A stretch of DNA of 64,000 bases from Agarivorans sp. Toyoura001 (GTDB lineage: Bacteria > Pseudomonadota > Gammaproteobacteria > Enterobacterales > Celerinatantimonadaceae). The stretch covers positions 122,036 to 186,035 of the forward strand of contig NZ_BJEQ01000007.1 of NCBI RefSeq assembly GCF_005405585.1, written 5' to 3'. Positions within the stretch are counted from its first letter, which is position 1. Each line of letters starts with the position of its first letter. Positions 18,847 to 27,262 of the stretch are shown here, piece after piece. The position numbers were made by a program, and so were the translations under genes. The notes under the pieces are model-generated. The model worked only from the letters and a program-made list of their open reading frames with translations, was not told where the DNA came from and made no database searches.

Positions 18847-19092
18847 TCTATATTAATCACTATTAATTTAGTTATAGCTGAAATAACTTGCTATGCATCC
18901 CTGCTATGGTGTTTAATTCATCTTTCTTTGCTATTTTCGCTATTGAATCGACATATACACCTATAATTGCATAGGCAGCTAGATTTTTAGTCGGAACAGA
19001 AAACAAATCATTTAATCTATTAAGGTTTCTGATATTAGTTAAACGTGTGTTTTAATTGTGTCAGGTTTCTTTTACGTAACTAGATTGTTATC

Positions 19093-19119
19093 TAAATAAA
19101 AACGCAAAAGTGACGATAT
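19093..19119 (+). promoter_or_regulatory. sigma-28 (FliA) promoter candidate
   Basis: TAAA, a 15-bp spacer, then GACGATAT, compared with the consensus TAAA-N15-GCCGATAA (6 of 8 in the -10). The start codon is 40 bp downstream. FliA control is usual for chemoreceptor genes, so context supports it. Confidence 0.5.
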
Positions 19120-19158
19120 ATAAGCTATCGATACTTGTATTCACATGGAGTGGTATAA

Positions 19159-20778
19159 ATGGATTTGGCTCGACGTCTAAAAATAAGCCATAAGGTAGGA
19201 ATTCTTGCAGCCATCGCTGTACTGGGGTTCGCCGCTTACCTTATAAATAACATATTGGTTCAGCAACAGAGCCAGTTCAGCATTGAACAAATTAGAGATC
19301 AATACTTCCCTGCTCTAGATACCGCCACTGTTGCTCAAAACACTCTATATAACATTGATCAGCTATTGCAAACTGCAGTAACCACAGGAGAGGAAGAGTC
19401 TCTTGAAAGTGCAGATACACAACAACAGCTACTTAGAAGTAAGCTGAATGAGTTACTTGAGATCTTGCCTAGTGCTCGAAAAGAGGTAACGCACCTGCAA
19501 AGCTTGCTTAATAACTATTACGGCCAAGCAAGGTCGATTGCATTAAGTTTGGTCGATGGCAGTGCTGATTTCGCCACTTTGCCAGCTAAAGCAGAGCGCT
19601 CAGCAGCCATATTGCAAGAACTAACCACAGGTATTGCTAACTTAAGGGCTAATACCGAGCAAGCTTTTAATCAAACCATTGATGGCACTATCTCTAGCTC
19701 TCAGTCGGCGGTTACTACAGGTATTATGCTGGGTGTAGTCACCATAGTGATAGTGATTTTTGTTGGCATTATGACCACCAAAAGCATTGTTAACTCGATT
19801 GCTCAAGTCACCTCTTCTTTGCGCGAAATTGCAGAGGGAGAGGGTGATCTTACGGTGCGTGTGGATTACGACGGTAAAGATGAAATTGCTACTTTAGTGC
19901 ATTGGTTTAACCAGTTTATTAGCAAAATGCAGATAAGCATTGCCACTACCACTGAAACCGTTCAAGCCCTACAAGATGTGTCTACCCGTTTAATGGAAAC
20001 CAGTAAACATACGGCGTCTAGCATTGAGTCGCAAAATCACTCGGTAGATGCGGTAAGTGCTGCAATTCAAGAAATGACTAGCAGTGTTCATCATATTGCA
20101 GATTTTGCGTCGCAAGCCTCGGAAGAAGCCTCGTCGGCTAATGGAACGGCTCAAGAAGGGAACCAAGTTGTAGAGAATACCATTTCGGTCATTAATGATT
20201 TAGCAGAAGAAGTGAACAGCACCGCTAAGGCCATTAATCAGCTGGAAGCATACACCAGTAACGTGGGGGTTATTCTTGATGCAATTCGTGGCATTGCCGA
20301 GCAAACCAACTTGCTAGCGCTAAATGCCGCGATTGAAGCGGCGCGTGCAGGCGAACAAGGGCGTGGCTTTGCGGTTGTGGCAGATGAAGTTCGCACCCTA
20401 GCGTCTCGTACACAAGACTCAACCCAAGAGATTCAGCAAGTACTTGAAGAACTTCAAAAAGGCTCTGGCTCTGCGGTAGAAGCAATGAACCGTGGTATTG
20501 AGCAAGCCGGTTTAAGTGTTGAGCAATCAGCACAGGCGGGTAAATCGTTAATGGATATTACTGGCAAAGTAGAATCAATTCATGCAGTTAATGAACAGAT
20601 TGCAGCGGCAACAGAGCAGCAAACCAAAACCTCTGACTTAATTCATAACAGTGTTAATGATATTCAACAGATATCTCTCGCAGTGGCGAAAAGCTCTAGT
20701 GAAATAGATAACGTCAGCGAGGATGTAAGGCAAGTAACTCAGCGTTTAAGCGAGGTTATTAGCCAGTTTAAAGTGTAA
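19159..20778 (+). CDS. methyl-accepting chemotaxis protein
   Basis: 539 residues. TM1 near 13-33, a four-helix-bundle-like periplasmic domain of about 150 residues, TM2 near 188-208 ([20 protein letters not shown]), HAMP to about 262, then the signalling domain with [20 protein letters not shown] near 379-398. It lacks a C-terminal CheR-binding pentapeptide. It heads a likely operon with a porin-like gene (42 bp gap) and a small periplasmic binding protein. A sigma-28-like promoter precedes it. The ligand may relate to the two downstream proteins; this is inference. Confidence 0.94.
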   Translation: MDLARRLKISHKVGILAAIAVLGFAAYLINNILVQQQSQFSIEQIRDQYFPALDTATVAQNTLYNIDQLLQTAVTTGEEESLESADTQQQLLRSKLNELLEILPSARKEVTHLQSLLNNYYGQARSIALSLVDGSADFATLPAKAERSAAILQELTTGIANLRANTEQAFNQTIDGTISSSQSAVTTGIMLGVVTIVIVIFVGIMTTKSIVNSIAQVTSSLREIAEGEGDLTVRVDYDGKDEIATLVHWFNQFISKMQISIATTTETVQALQDVSTRLMETSKHTASSIESQNHSVDAVSAAIQEMTSSVHHIADFASQASEEASSANGTAQEGNQVVENTISVINDLAEEVNSTAKAINQLEAYTSNVGVILDAIRGIAEQTNLLALNAAIEAARAGEQGRGFAVVADEVRTLASRTQDSTQEIQQVLEELQKGSGSAVEAMNRGIEQAGLSVEQSAQAGKSLMDITGKVESIHAVNEQIAAATEQQTKTSDLIHNSVNDIQQISLAVAKSSSEIDNVSEDVRQVTQRLSEVISQFKV

Positions 20779-20820
20779 TAAAACCAATTGTATATAATAA
20801 AAAAATAAAGGAGATGCCCC

Positions 20821-21999
20821 ATGGATTTAAGGGCGTGGCAGATGTTACCAATATGCTTATTGAGTAGCGCAGCAATGGCAGACGAAGCTCTCGAGCAACG
20901 AGTAAATGATCTCGAGCAAGAGGTGCAGGTTCTTCGTGAACAAAATCAGGATAGTGCCTTTGATAGAATCAGCTTTAACGGGTTCTACAGCGTGGGTATT
21001 AATCAAGCAAACAACAACTTAGGTTACGCAGGCTCTACCGACGAGTATGATTTTAATAATCTTACTTTAGTGGGTTTGCAAGGTGACTTTGCCCTAGCCG
21101 ATAGCACCAGTGTAACAGTGCAATTAGTGGCGCGTGGTGAAGACGACTTTAGCCCAGACGTTGAATGGGCTTACCTAAAACATACCTTTGACAACTACAT
21201 TACAGTGCGTGGCGGTAAATTACGCCTACCTATGTACATGTACTCAGATTACCTAGAAGTAGGTTACGCTCAGCCGTGGGCTCGTCCGCCTGAAGAAGTT
21301 TATGGTTTTGTACCCTTTAACTCTTTTGTGGGTGTAGACGGTAGCTACGACTTTGAGTTTGATAACTCAACTTTAACGCTACAAGGTTTTTGGGGACAGT
21401 CGGAAGAAGATGGCACTGACTACGATGATATTTTAGGCGCCAACCTTACTTGGGCAATTGACGATTTCACTGTACGAGCAGTTTATGGCGTAACTAAGAT
21501 TACCGTTTCTCCAACTAATCAACCTGATGCGCAAGTATTAGCAGAGAAGAACAAGTCTGATTTCTTAGGCGCGGGCTTTAGCTATGACAATGGTTCCTTG
21601 TTAGTGGTATCTGAAGTAACGCGTGCAACCGTTGAAGGTGGCTATTCAGATGTAGACTCAGGTTACCTCACTTTGGGTTACCGCTTTGGTAAGGCTATGC
21701 CTTACGGCACAGTAGCTGGCATGAAAACTCAAGATGATGATGAGCGCGTAGACATCATGTTACCTGTTGGGCCAGATGGTGCTTTGGTACCAGTTGATTC
21801 ATCATTCATCTACAGCGGTAAACGTACCTCTTACTCTTTAGGTTTACGCTATGACTTATTGTCTAATTTAGCCGTGAAGTTTGACGCTACCTTAGTCAAT
21901 GGTTTTGGCGATACTAACGGCCTAATGGCAAGTAAAGTAGCGGGTGCCACTGAAGATAGTACTACAGTTTATAGCATCGTATTTGACGGCGTATTTTAG
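20821..21999 (+). CDS. outer-membrane porin-like beta-barrel protein
   Basis: 392 residues. An N-terminal signal peptide (about 1-20, LLSSAAMA then DEALEQ) is followed by a short coiled coil (about 22-46, ALEQRVNDLEQEVQVLREQ), then alternating beta-strand sequence rich in Tyr, Gly and Asp and ending in Phe (FDGVF), typical of an outer-membrane barrel. The coiled coil before the barrel resembles trimeric porins with periplasmic stalks. GGAGATG precedes the start. It sits between a chemoreceptor and a binding-protein gene 11 bp downstream. Substrate is unknown. Confidence 0.85.
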   Translation: MDLRAWQMLPICLLSSAAMADEALEQRVNDLEQEVQVLREQNQDSAFDRISFNGFYSVGINQANNNLGYAGSTDEYDFNNLTLVGLQGDFALADSTSVTVQLVARGEDDFSPDVEWAYLKHTFDNYITVRGGKLRLPMYMYSDYLEVGYAQPWARPPEEVYGFVPFNSFVGVDGSYDFEFDNSTLTLQGFWGQSEEDGTDYDDILGANLTWAIDDFTVRAVYGVTKITVSPTNQPDAQVLAEKNKSDFLGAGFSYDNGSLLVVSEVTRATVEGGYSDVDSGYLTLGYRFGKAMPYGTVAGMKTQDDDERVDIMLPVGPDGALVPVDSSFIYSGKRTSYSLGLRYDLLSNLAVKFDATLVNGFGDTNGLMASKVAGATEDSTTVYSIVFDGVF

Positions 22000-22010
22000 G
22001 AGGGAGTCAT

Positions 22011-22421
22011 ATGAAAAATCTATTATTGGCTCTTTCTTTGAGCGTATTTAGTCTTAGCAGCTTGGCTGCTCCAGTGGTTATTGCTAACCCATCAGGCCCT
22101 GATGCTTTATCTAAAGCGGAAGTGAAAAAGCTATTTTTAGGTAAGCTTAAAAAATTGCCTAATGGCACTGCTCCTGTGGTTATTGAGTATAAAGAGGGCG
22201 ACCCTTTACGCGCTAGCTTTCATGATGCTGCCACCGGCAAAAGTGAAGCTCAACTGCAGGCTTATTGGTCTAAGTTGATCTTTACAGGTAAAGCTAAGCC
22301 ACCTAAAACAGCAGCTTCTCCATCGGTAGCAGTATCGGAAGTGGCAGGCAATGCCGCAGCCGTGGCATACGTTGACGAAGCTGATGTGACTGATGCGGTT
22401 AAAGTGGTTTATAAACCGTAA
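22011..22421 (+). CDS. small periplasmic PstS-like substrate-binding protein
   Basis: 136 residues, less than half of a full PstS. A signal peptide (about 1-19, SLSVFSLSSLAA) precedes VVIANPSGPDALSKAEVKKL and LFLGKLKKLPNG, features of the PBP-like 'phosphate ABC transporter substrate-binding' family. A conserved AYWSKLIFTGKAKPPKT and the late AVAYVDEADV follow. No permease or ATPase gene is adjacent, so a transport role is not implied. It may present ligand to the chemoreceptor encoded first in the operon, or work with the porin. GGAGG lies 8 bp before the ATG; the gene starts 11 bp after the porin. Confidence 0.8.
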   Translation: MKNLLLALSLSVFSLSSLAAPVVIANPSGPDALSKAEVKKLFLGKLKKLPNGTAPVVIEYKEGDPLRASFHDAATGKSEAQLQAYWSKLIFTGKAKPPKTAASPSVAVSEVAGNAAAVAYVDEADVTDAVKVVYKP

Positions 22422-22435
22422 ATAAAGCTAAGCTT

Positions 22436-22472
22436 AAAAAGAGTCAGGGTGTTATGCTCTGGCTCTTTTTTA
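22436..22472 (+). terminator. intrinsic terminator of the chemoreceptor-porin-binding protein operon
   Basis: AAAAAGAGTCAG pairs with CTGGCTCTTTTTT (one G-T pair), with an 11-nt loop and a T-run, 14 bp after the last gene of the set. Confidence 0.85.
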
Positions 22473-22511
22473 TTTCTCAGACAAAATTGTCGTAAGTTAG
22501 CGAGTTAACAA

Positions 22512-23102
22512 ATGGATATGTTGTCGGCAGCGGTGATGCTGTTTTTGATTATGGATCCGCTAGGAAACATGCCCGTGTTCCTAAGCATGGTAAAACACCT
22601 CGACCCTAAACGCAGGCGCATTGTGTTGTTGCGTGAGCTGGTGTTTGCCTTAAGTGTCATGTTCGCTTTTTTATTTGCCGGCGAGCAAATCCTTGGTTTC
22701 CTTAATCTGCGCCAAGAAGCGGTGAGTATTGCCGGTGGTGTAATCCTATTCCTGATTGCCTTGAAAATGATTTTCCCTCAACCCGGTGGCGTGGCAGGTT
22801 TGGCGGCAGGCGAAGAACCCTTTTTAGTGCCAATGGCCATTCCAATGATCGCTGGGCCTTCGGTACTCGCATCGTTAATGCTGTTAGCGAACCAAGACAA
22901 TACTCGTATGCTTGATTGGTCTTTAGCCTTGCTAATTGCTTGGGGAATCAGTGTCGTTATTTTTCTCAGTAGCGGTGTATTGCTAAAACTGCTTGGCGAG
23001 AAAGGCTTAAAAGCTATGGAGCGCTTAATGGGTATGTTGCTGATTATGCTGGCGGTACAAATGTTCTTAGATGGCATTGCCGACTACTGGCAATCGCTAT
23101 AA
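22512..23102 (+). CDS. MarC/YhgN family inner-membrane protein
   Basis: 196 residues with about six membrane helices. Family hallmarks are LFLIMDPLGNMPVFLSMVKH at the N-terminus and the PMAIPMIAGPSVLASLMLL stretch near 113-131, plus RLMGMLLIMLAVQM near the end. It resembles YhgN more than MarC proper. The family (UPF0056) was once linked to antibiotic resistance, but function is unresolved. It follows a terminator, so has its own promoter. Confidence 0.92.
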   Translation: MDMLSAAVMLFLIMDPLGNMPVFLSMVKHLDPKRRRIVLLRELVFALSVMFAFLFAGEQILGFLNLRQEAVSIAGGVILFLIALKMIFPQPGGVAGLAAGEEPFLVPMAIPMIAGPSVLASLMLLANQDNTRMLDWSLALLIAWGISVVIFLSSGVLLKLLGEKGLKAMERLMGMLLIMLAVQMFLDGIADYWQSL

Positions 23103-23180
23103 GCTCAGATAAAAATAATTGTGGATTGCTCTGTAGATAGGGTCACTCACGTTAAAGCTGTTGATACGAAGTAATGGATT

Positions 23181-23438
23181 ATGGATAAATTCGAAAAATG
23201 GGTTAGGAAAACCTATGACCCGAAAATAGCAGACTGGAAAAGACCAACGTTACAGATTTTAAGTGTGGCAATGACTATTGGAACCTTAGTCGCTGCGTAT
23301 GCTCAAATCGAACATAGTTGGACAAATGAAGGCGTTTGGCTTCTTATTCTCCTATCAGGAGTAATCTCAATAGTCGGTCTTTTTGTTTCTATCTTTTGTA
23401 AGGATTTTTGGGTGGCTTTCTTGCTTGGCAACCTATAA
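23181..23438 (+). CDS. small two-helix membrane protein, hypothetical
   Basis: 85 residues, not recognised. An N-terminal charged helix (FEKWVRKTYDPKIADWKRP) is followed by two hydrophobic segments (about 28-43 and 52-72) and a short aromatic tail. The start lacks a strong ribosome site, so the call is tentative. It lies between marC and a decayed copy of the barrel gene 3' end, whose last codons come within 14 bp of its stop. It could be a recent arrival that disrupted the old duplicate. Confidence 0.5.
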   Translation: MDKFEKWVRKTYDPKIADWKRPTLQILSVAMTIGTLVAAYAQIEHSWTNEGVWLLILLSGVISIVGLFVSIFCKDFWVAFLLGNL

Positions 23439-23451
23439 ATATAGTTAATCG

Positions 23452-23514
23452 GTAAGGGTGATTAATGCTTAGGCTAAATATGCTGTCGTCGCTATTGGTC
23501 ATCGCAAAGTCACC
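23452..23514 (-). pseudogene. remnant of a second copy of the surface-antigen barrel gene 3' end
   Basis: On the minus strand 21 codons read GDFAMTNSDDSIFSLSINHP plus Y, against GDFATSGDDSVFRLGINHPY at the end of the intact neighbour (23563-23622). Nucleotides are also alike, with a 3-bp indel. The codon before the match is TAG and no stop follows the Tyr codon, so it is not a gene. It indicates an old tandem duplication that has mostly been lost. Confidence 0.7.
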
Positions 23515-23559
23515 CTAGCTAGTTATGTTGTTAGCAAACGATAGCCGACAGGTGTGAGA

Positions 23560-24852
23560 TTAATAGGGATGATTGATACCTAGGCGAAATACACTGTCGT
23601 CTCCACTGGTGGCAAAATCACCACGTAATACAATGCCTTCCATCATCACTCGAATACTGCCGCCAATACTGTACTTCATATCTTGGTGAAGCGTGGCTAA
23701 GTTATATTCATCGGCTACTCGGCCAATTTCGGCAAAGGCAACCCAGTACCACGCTGGCACGTTAAACCAGTTCACAACGGGCACTTTAGGCAGCGGGTTC
23801 CAGTTAGGGGTAAAGCGGTATTCTGCAGAGTAATAGATCATTGAGCGATCATGGTAACGAGCGGTTTCGTAACCCTTTAATCTGTCCATTCCGCCTAAAC
23901 GAGAACCAGCAAACCACGCCGGGCGATGGTATTGCTGTTCGCCATTGTTGTAAGAGCTGTGATTCCAGGTTGGCGTATCTGAAGTCGCCATACCAAAAGC
24001 TAATACTTGGCTTTGTGCCCAAGATGTTTGTGGCAAGCTAATGTACTTAGATGCCGAAAATTCCCACATTGTCCAAGAAGGCCGGCCTGAGTCTCCCCAA
24101 TCTCGCGTCACATTGAAACGTTGGCGACTGCCCGCTGTGGGGTTTTGATGGTAGTTACGGTTGTCGTATTCCAGCTCTAAGGCTAAGCCCGCTGAAGTAT
24201 TTGAATCTTGTAATTGGTTATACTCACCAACGTCTTGTTTCCAATAAAAAGGTTCTAACTGGATAATGGTGCGCCCACTGGTGAGCGGATTCCATTCTTT
24301 AGCGCCCGCTTCATAACCTTCCATTACTTCACCGCGCTTAACTCTAAAAGTATGTACCGGAGAGTCTTTACCGTGACCTATAGGCAGTAGGTAGCGAAAC
24401 CTAAAACGGTATTCTTGGCCTTTTGAATGAGTGTAAACTCGGTTGCTCTGGCTAGAATCATTGCTGCCTGCGCGCTCGCCAGAATATTCCTCGTTGCCGT
24501 TAATATATTGCGGGTCACGGGTAAAATTGGTTTGGTACAAGGTGGTATCAAAAAATACCCGATCGGCAAACGGTAGTTGATAGTCACCGCTATACAAAAA
24601 AACCATCCAGCTGTCGTTGGAGGTGACAGTTGCGGTGGCAACCAGGCTGGAACTAGGTTGAATATGCCCGGCGGCACCAACACCAACACCCACTCCCCAT
24701 TGCAAATTCTCAGTGTAATAGGCGTAAGGTAAAACTTGAGTCCATGCGCCACTGCGTTGATGTTTAGCGTCATCAATAATGGTAACGCTCATCGCCCAAG
24801 TGGGTAGGCTTAGTACACAAACACTAAGCAAAAACAGCTGGCGTAGTATCAA
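23560..24852 (-). CDS. surface-antigen (BamA/TamA-type) outer-membrane beta-barrel protein
   Basis: About 430 residues. The C-terminal part is a D15-like 16-strand barrel: YDNRNYHQNPTAGSRQRFNV, then GGMDRLKGYETARYHDRSMI near the LRGY-type motif, and a final strand RLGINHPY. There is no POTRA domain, so it is a barrel-only member; such proteins are found as outer-membrane exporters or lipid-linked proteins of unknown role. I chose TTG at 24852: it gives a standard signal peptide (MILRQLFLLSVCVLSLPTWA) and overlaps the upstream stop as TTGA. An ATG at 24888 would add an acidic 12-residue leader. Confidence 0.8.
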   Translation of the reverse strand: MILRQLFLLSVCVLSLPTWAMSVTIIDDAKHQRSGAWTQVLPYAYYTENLQWGVGVGVGAAGHIQPSSSLVATATVTSNDSWMVFLYSGDYQLPFADRVFFDTTLYQTNFTRDPQYINGNEEYSGERAGSNDSSQSNRVYTHSKGQEYRFRFRYLLPIGHGKDSPVHTFRVKRGEVMEGYEAGAKEWNPLTSGRTIIQLEPFYWKQDVGEYNQLQDSNTSAGLALELEYDNRNYHQNPTAGSRQRFNVTRDWGDSGRPSWTMWEFSASKYISLPQTSWAQSQVLAFGMATSDTPTWNHSSYNNGEQQYHRPAWFAGSRLGGMDRLKGYETARYHDRSMIYYSAEYRFTPNWNPLPKVPVVNWFNVPAWYWVAFAEIGRVADEYNLATLHQDMKYSIGGSIRVMMEGIVLRGDFATSGDDSVFRLGINHPY

Positions 24853-25115
24853 GGTTGTTTGCTCTTCATTCGCTTGTGTATTTGCCACATTGCAAAAAAA
24901 CCGAAGAATAGTATTCGCAGGTTATCACCTTTTTGCAGTACACCGGCTTCGATCAAGGTGCCGCGAATAGCCAGCAATTGCACGCCATGCAGTAGTAATA
25001 AAAATGCACCGACTAAAGGTAAAATCCAATTGTAGGGAGGTACAAAAATCATCGGGCTAAGTAACATAGCTAGCCACATAGCAGCCATAAAGGCTTTGCC
25101 AATTTTAATGAACAT
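24849..25115 (-). CDS. DUF1145 (YhhL-like) small membrane protein
   Basis: 88 residues, two or three membrane helices (about 9-27, 30-48, 66-78). The pattern FVPPYNWILPLVGAFLLLLH and the basic C-terminus HKRMKSKQP fit DUF1145. In E. coli yhhL lies directly after rsmD, and here the gene also starts 12 bp after rsmD, which supports orthology. Function unknown. Its stop overlaps the probable TTG start of the barrel gene. Confidence 0.85.
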   Translation of the reverse strand: MFIKIGKAFMAAMWLAMLLSPMIFVPPYNWILPLVGAFLLLLHGVQLLAIRGTLIEAGVLQKGDNLRILFFGFFAMWQIHKRMKSKQP

Positions 25116-25127
25116 AATCTGGGGCTC

Positions 25128-25742
25128 TTAACTTAATTGATATAAACGGTAATTTACTTGGCCGGCTTGTTTGCTTTTAATGCACGACCAATTGGCGGGT
25201 AACTCAGGCTCAGCGCCTTCGTTCTCAAACTCTATATAAACTAAAGCATCGGCTTTTAACCAGCCGTTTTCACTGAGTAAACGACAGCTTGGTTCTAATA
25301 AATCACAGCGAAAAGGGGGATCGATAAACACAATATTGTAGCCTTCGCTGGGCGTTTGTTTAAGCCACTGTAAGGAATCACCATTCACCAGCTTGGCGCG
25401 CTCACTAGGCAAATCGAGTAGTTGTAAGTTTGCCTTCAATTGTTTCGCTGCTTGTGCATCTTTTTCCACAAAGGTGGTAAAACTAGCAAAGCGTGATAAG
25501 GCCTCAAAACCTAGGCTGCCACTACCAGCAAATAAATCTAAGCAGTGGCTATTAGTTAAGTAGGGATTTAACCAATTAAAAACGGTCTCTTTTACTCTGT
25601 CGGTAGTCGGGCGTAAGCCTTCACTATTCAGTACTTTAAGTTTTCTACCGCGCCACTGACCCGCGATAATTCGCACTTGGCCACTACCGTTGGAGGATTT
25701 GTTGCTTTGATTTGCATGTTTTCTTGAGGAAAGCCGTGCCAT
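25128..25742 (-). CDS. rsmD: 16S rRNA (guanine966-N2)-methyltransferase
   Basis: 204 residues, typical length. It methylates G966 of 16S rRNA in the assembled small subunit. The SAM-binding motif is DLFAGSGSLGFEALSR near 69-84 and the catalytic NPPY-type motif is FIDPPF near 136-141. The N-terminal RIIAGQWRGRKL stretch and RPTTDRVKETVFNWL are strong family marks. It is divergent from ftsY (104 bp apart), as in E. coli relatives. Confidence 0.96.
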   Translation of the reverse strand: MARLSSRKHANQSNKSSNGSGQVRIIAGQWRGRKLKVLNSEGLRPTTDRVKETVFNWLNPYLTNSHCLDLFAGSGSLGFEALSRFASFTTFVEKDAQAAKQLKANLQLLDLPSERAKLVNGDSLQWLKQTPSEGYNIVFIDPPFRCDLLEPSCRLLSENGWLKADALVYIEFENEGAEPELPANWSCIKSKQAGQVNYRLYQLS

Positions 25743-25846
25743 TTACTTAGACCATTGTGAAACTGTGATAATATCCGAGCAATATTGACTGGACGTTGGC
25801 ATTGTAACAGCCAACGTCGTTTACTGGTAAAAAAGGTTTTGCAGTA

Positions 25847-27226
25847 ATGGCAAAAAAGAAGGGCCTATTTTCTTGGTTTGGCCGAAAAAAAGACGATGAG
25901 CAACAACAATCCAGCGATCCCGCCGCAGAACAAACAAACAACGAGCAAAATGCTGAGTTAGCCGCTCAAGCAGAACGCGAAGCGCAAGCCGAACGCGAAG
26001 CCCAAGCAGAACGCGAAGCTCAAGCAGAACGCGAAGCTCAAGCAGAACGCGAAGCTCAAGCAGAACGCGAAGCCCAAGCCGAACGCGAAGCTCAAGCCGA
26101 ACGCGAAGCTCAAGCCGAACGCGAAGCTCAAGCAGAACGTGAAGCCCAAGCAGAACGCGAAGCTCAAGCAGAGCGTGATGCTCTAGAGCAAGCCGAGTTA
26201 GCTGCCCAGCAACAAGAAGACGCTGAGGCAACCGTCGAAGCCGAACAGCAAGTTAGTTCTGAAGCCGCAGAGCCAGTGAAGAAAATGGGACTGTTTGCGC
26301 GCTTAAGAGCAGGCTTAAAACGCACCCGTAAAAATTTAGGCTGGGGCTTCTTTTCGCTGTTCAAAGGGCGAAAAATTGATGATGAGCTGTTTGAAGAGCT
26401 AGAAGAGCAGTTGTTAGTGGCAGATGTGGGTGTGGACACCACACTCAAAATTATCGAAAACCTCACTAGCCACGTTAAACGCCGCGATCTTCAAGATGGC
26501 GAAGCGCTCTATCAGCAGCTTAAGTTAGATATGGCGGGTATTCTAAGCGAAGTAGAAGCGCCAATAGATTTAGATAGTGCAGAGGGGCCTTTTGTTATTT
26601 TAATGGTTGGCGTAAATGGCGTGGGTAAAACCACCACCATTGGCAAGCTAGCCAAACAATATCAAAGCCAAGGTAAATCGGTAATGCTTGCTGCGGGTGA
26701 TACCTTCCGTGCTGCTGCGGTTGAACAGCTACAAGTTTGGGGTGAGCGAAACCAGATTCCGGTGATTGCTCAACATACGGGTGCCGATAGCGCCTCGGTG
26801 ATTTTTGATGCTTTTCAAGCAGCTAAGTCACGAAACGTAGATGTATTGATTGCCGACACAGCAGGCCGCTTGCAAAATAAAGCGCACTTGATGGAAGAGC
26901 TGAAAAAAATTGTACGCGTAATGAAAAAGCTCGACGATGCAGCGCCTCACGAAATTATGTTAACCATTGACGCAAGCACCGGGCAAAACGCCATTAGCCA
27001 AGCTAACTTGTTTAATCAAGCGGTTGGACTTAACGGTTTAACATTAACCAAGTTAGATGGTACTGCTAAAGGTGGTGTTATTTTTGGTTTGGCTGACAAG
27101 TTTGGTTTGCCGATCCGCTACATTGGTGTGGGCGAAGGGATTGACGATTTACGAGAGTTTGAAGCTCAACCTTTTGTAGATGCGCTATTTAGCAATGATG
27201 ACAGCGAAGATAGCAACGAGAAATAA
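25847..27226 (+). CDS. ftsY: signal recognition particle receptor FtsY
   Basis: 459 residues. FtsY is the SRP receptor GTPase that docks ribosome-nascent chain-SRP complexes at the inner membrane. The N-terminal A domain (about 1-145) is acidic and contains an array of eleven AEREAQ-type hexapeptides. The NG domain begins near GLFARLRAGLKRTRKNLG; G1 is GVNGVGKTTTIGKLA near 255-269, DTAGR near 338, TKLDGTAKGG near 401-410. First gene of ftsY-ftsE-ftsX, with 36 bp to ftsE. The repeat array is unusual; the catalytic part is normal. Confidence 0.96.
   Translation: MAKKKGLFSWFGRKKDDEQQQSSDPAAEQTNNEQNAELAAQAEREAQAEREAQAEREAQAEREAQAEREAQAEREAQAEREAQAEREAQAEREAQAEREAQAEREAQAERDALEQAELAAQQQEDAEATVEAEQQVSSEAAEPVKKMGLFARLRAGLKRTRKNLGWGFFSLFKGRKIDDELFEELEEQLLVADVGVDTTLKIIENLTSHVKRRDLQDGEALYQQLKLDMAGILSEVEAPIDLDSAEGPFVILMVGVNGVGKTTTIGKLAKQYQSQGKSVMLAAGDTFRAAAVEQLQVWGERNQIPVIAQHTGADSASVIFDAFQAAKSRNVDVLIADTAGRLQNKAHLMEELKKIVRVMKKLDDAAPHEIMLTIDASTGQNAISQANLFNQAVGLNGLTLTKLDGTAKGGVIFGLADKFGLPIRYIGVGEGIDDLREFEAQPFVDALFSNDDSEDSNEK
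25973..26188 (+). repeat. 18-bp tandem repeat array in ftsY (12 units)
   Basis: Units start every 18 bp from 25973 to 26171: eleven encode E-R-E-A-Q-A exactly (the codons vary only at GCN and CGC/CGT), and a twelfth is degenerate (E-R-D-A-L-E). The array is in frame, so changes by whole units would preserve translation. The product would be one long charged alpha-helix in the membrane-targeting A domain. Confidence 0.95.
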
Positions 27227-27262
27227 ATCAACACTGCTTAGAAAGTAATAAAAGGTCTAGGA

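Larger units (their letters stand above)
18813..19158. other. 346-bp intergenic region before second chemoreceptor
   Basis: AT-rich, with no credible gene. It begins with a terminator hairpin at 18825-18844 and ends with a sigma-28-type promoter candidate at 19093-19119 followed by GGAGTGG before the chemoreceptor start. Nothing else is recognised. Confidence 0.6.

Noticed and set aside
10583..22421. Pho regulon across the 10-22 kb region
   Set aside because: The gene content hints at phosphate, but no CTGTCAT-type PhoB box was found upstream of these genes, so it is left as a theme only.
25973..26188. CRISPR-like direct repeats
   Set aside because: The 18-bp units are contiguous without spacers and encode a continuous FtsY reading frame.
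25821..26231. Long open frames on the minus strand opposite the ftsY repeats
   Set aside because: They arise from the repeat structure (leucine/arginine or phenylalanine/glycine periodic products) and lack ribosome sites; ftsY is clearly the gene.
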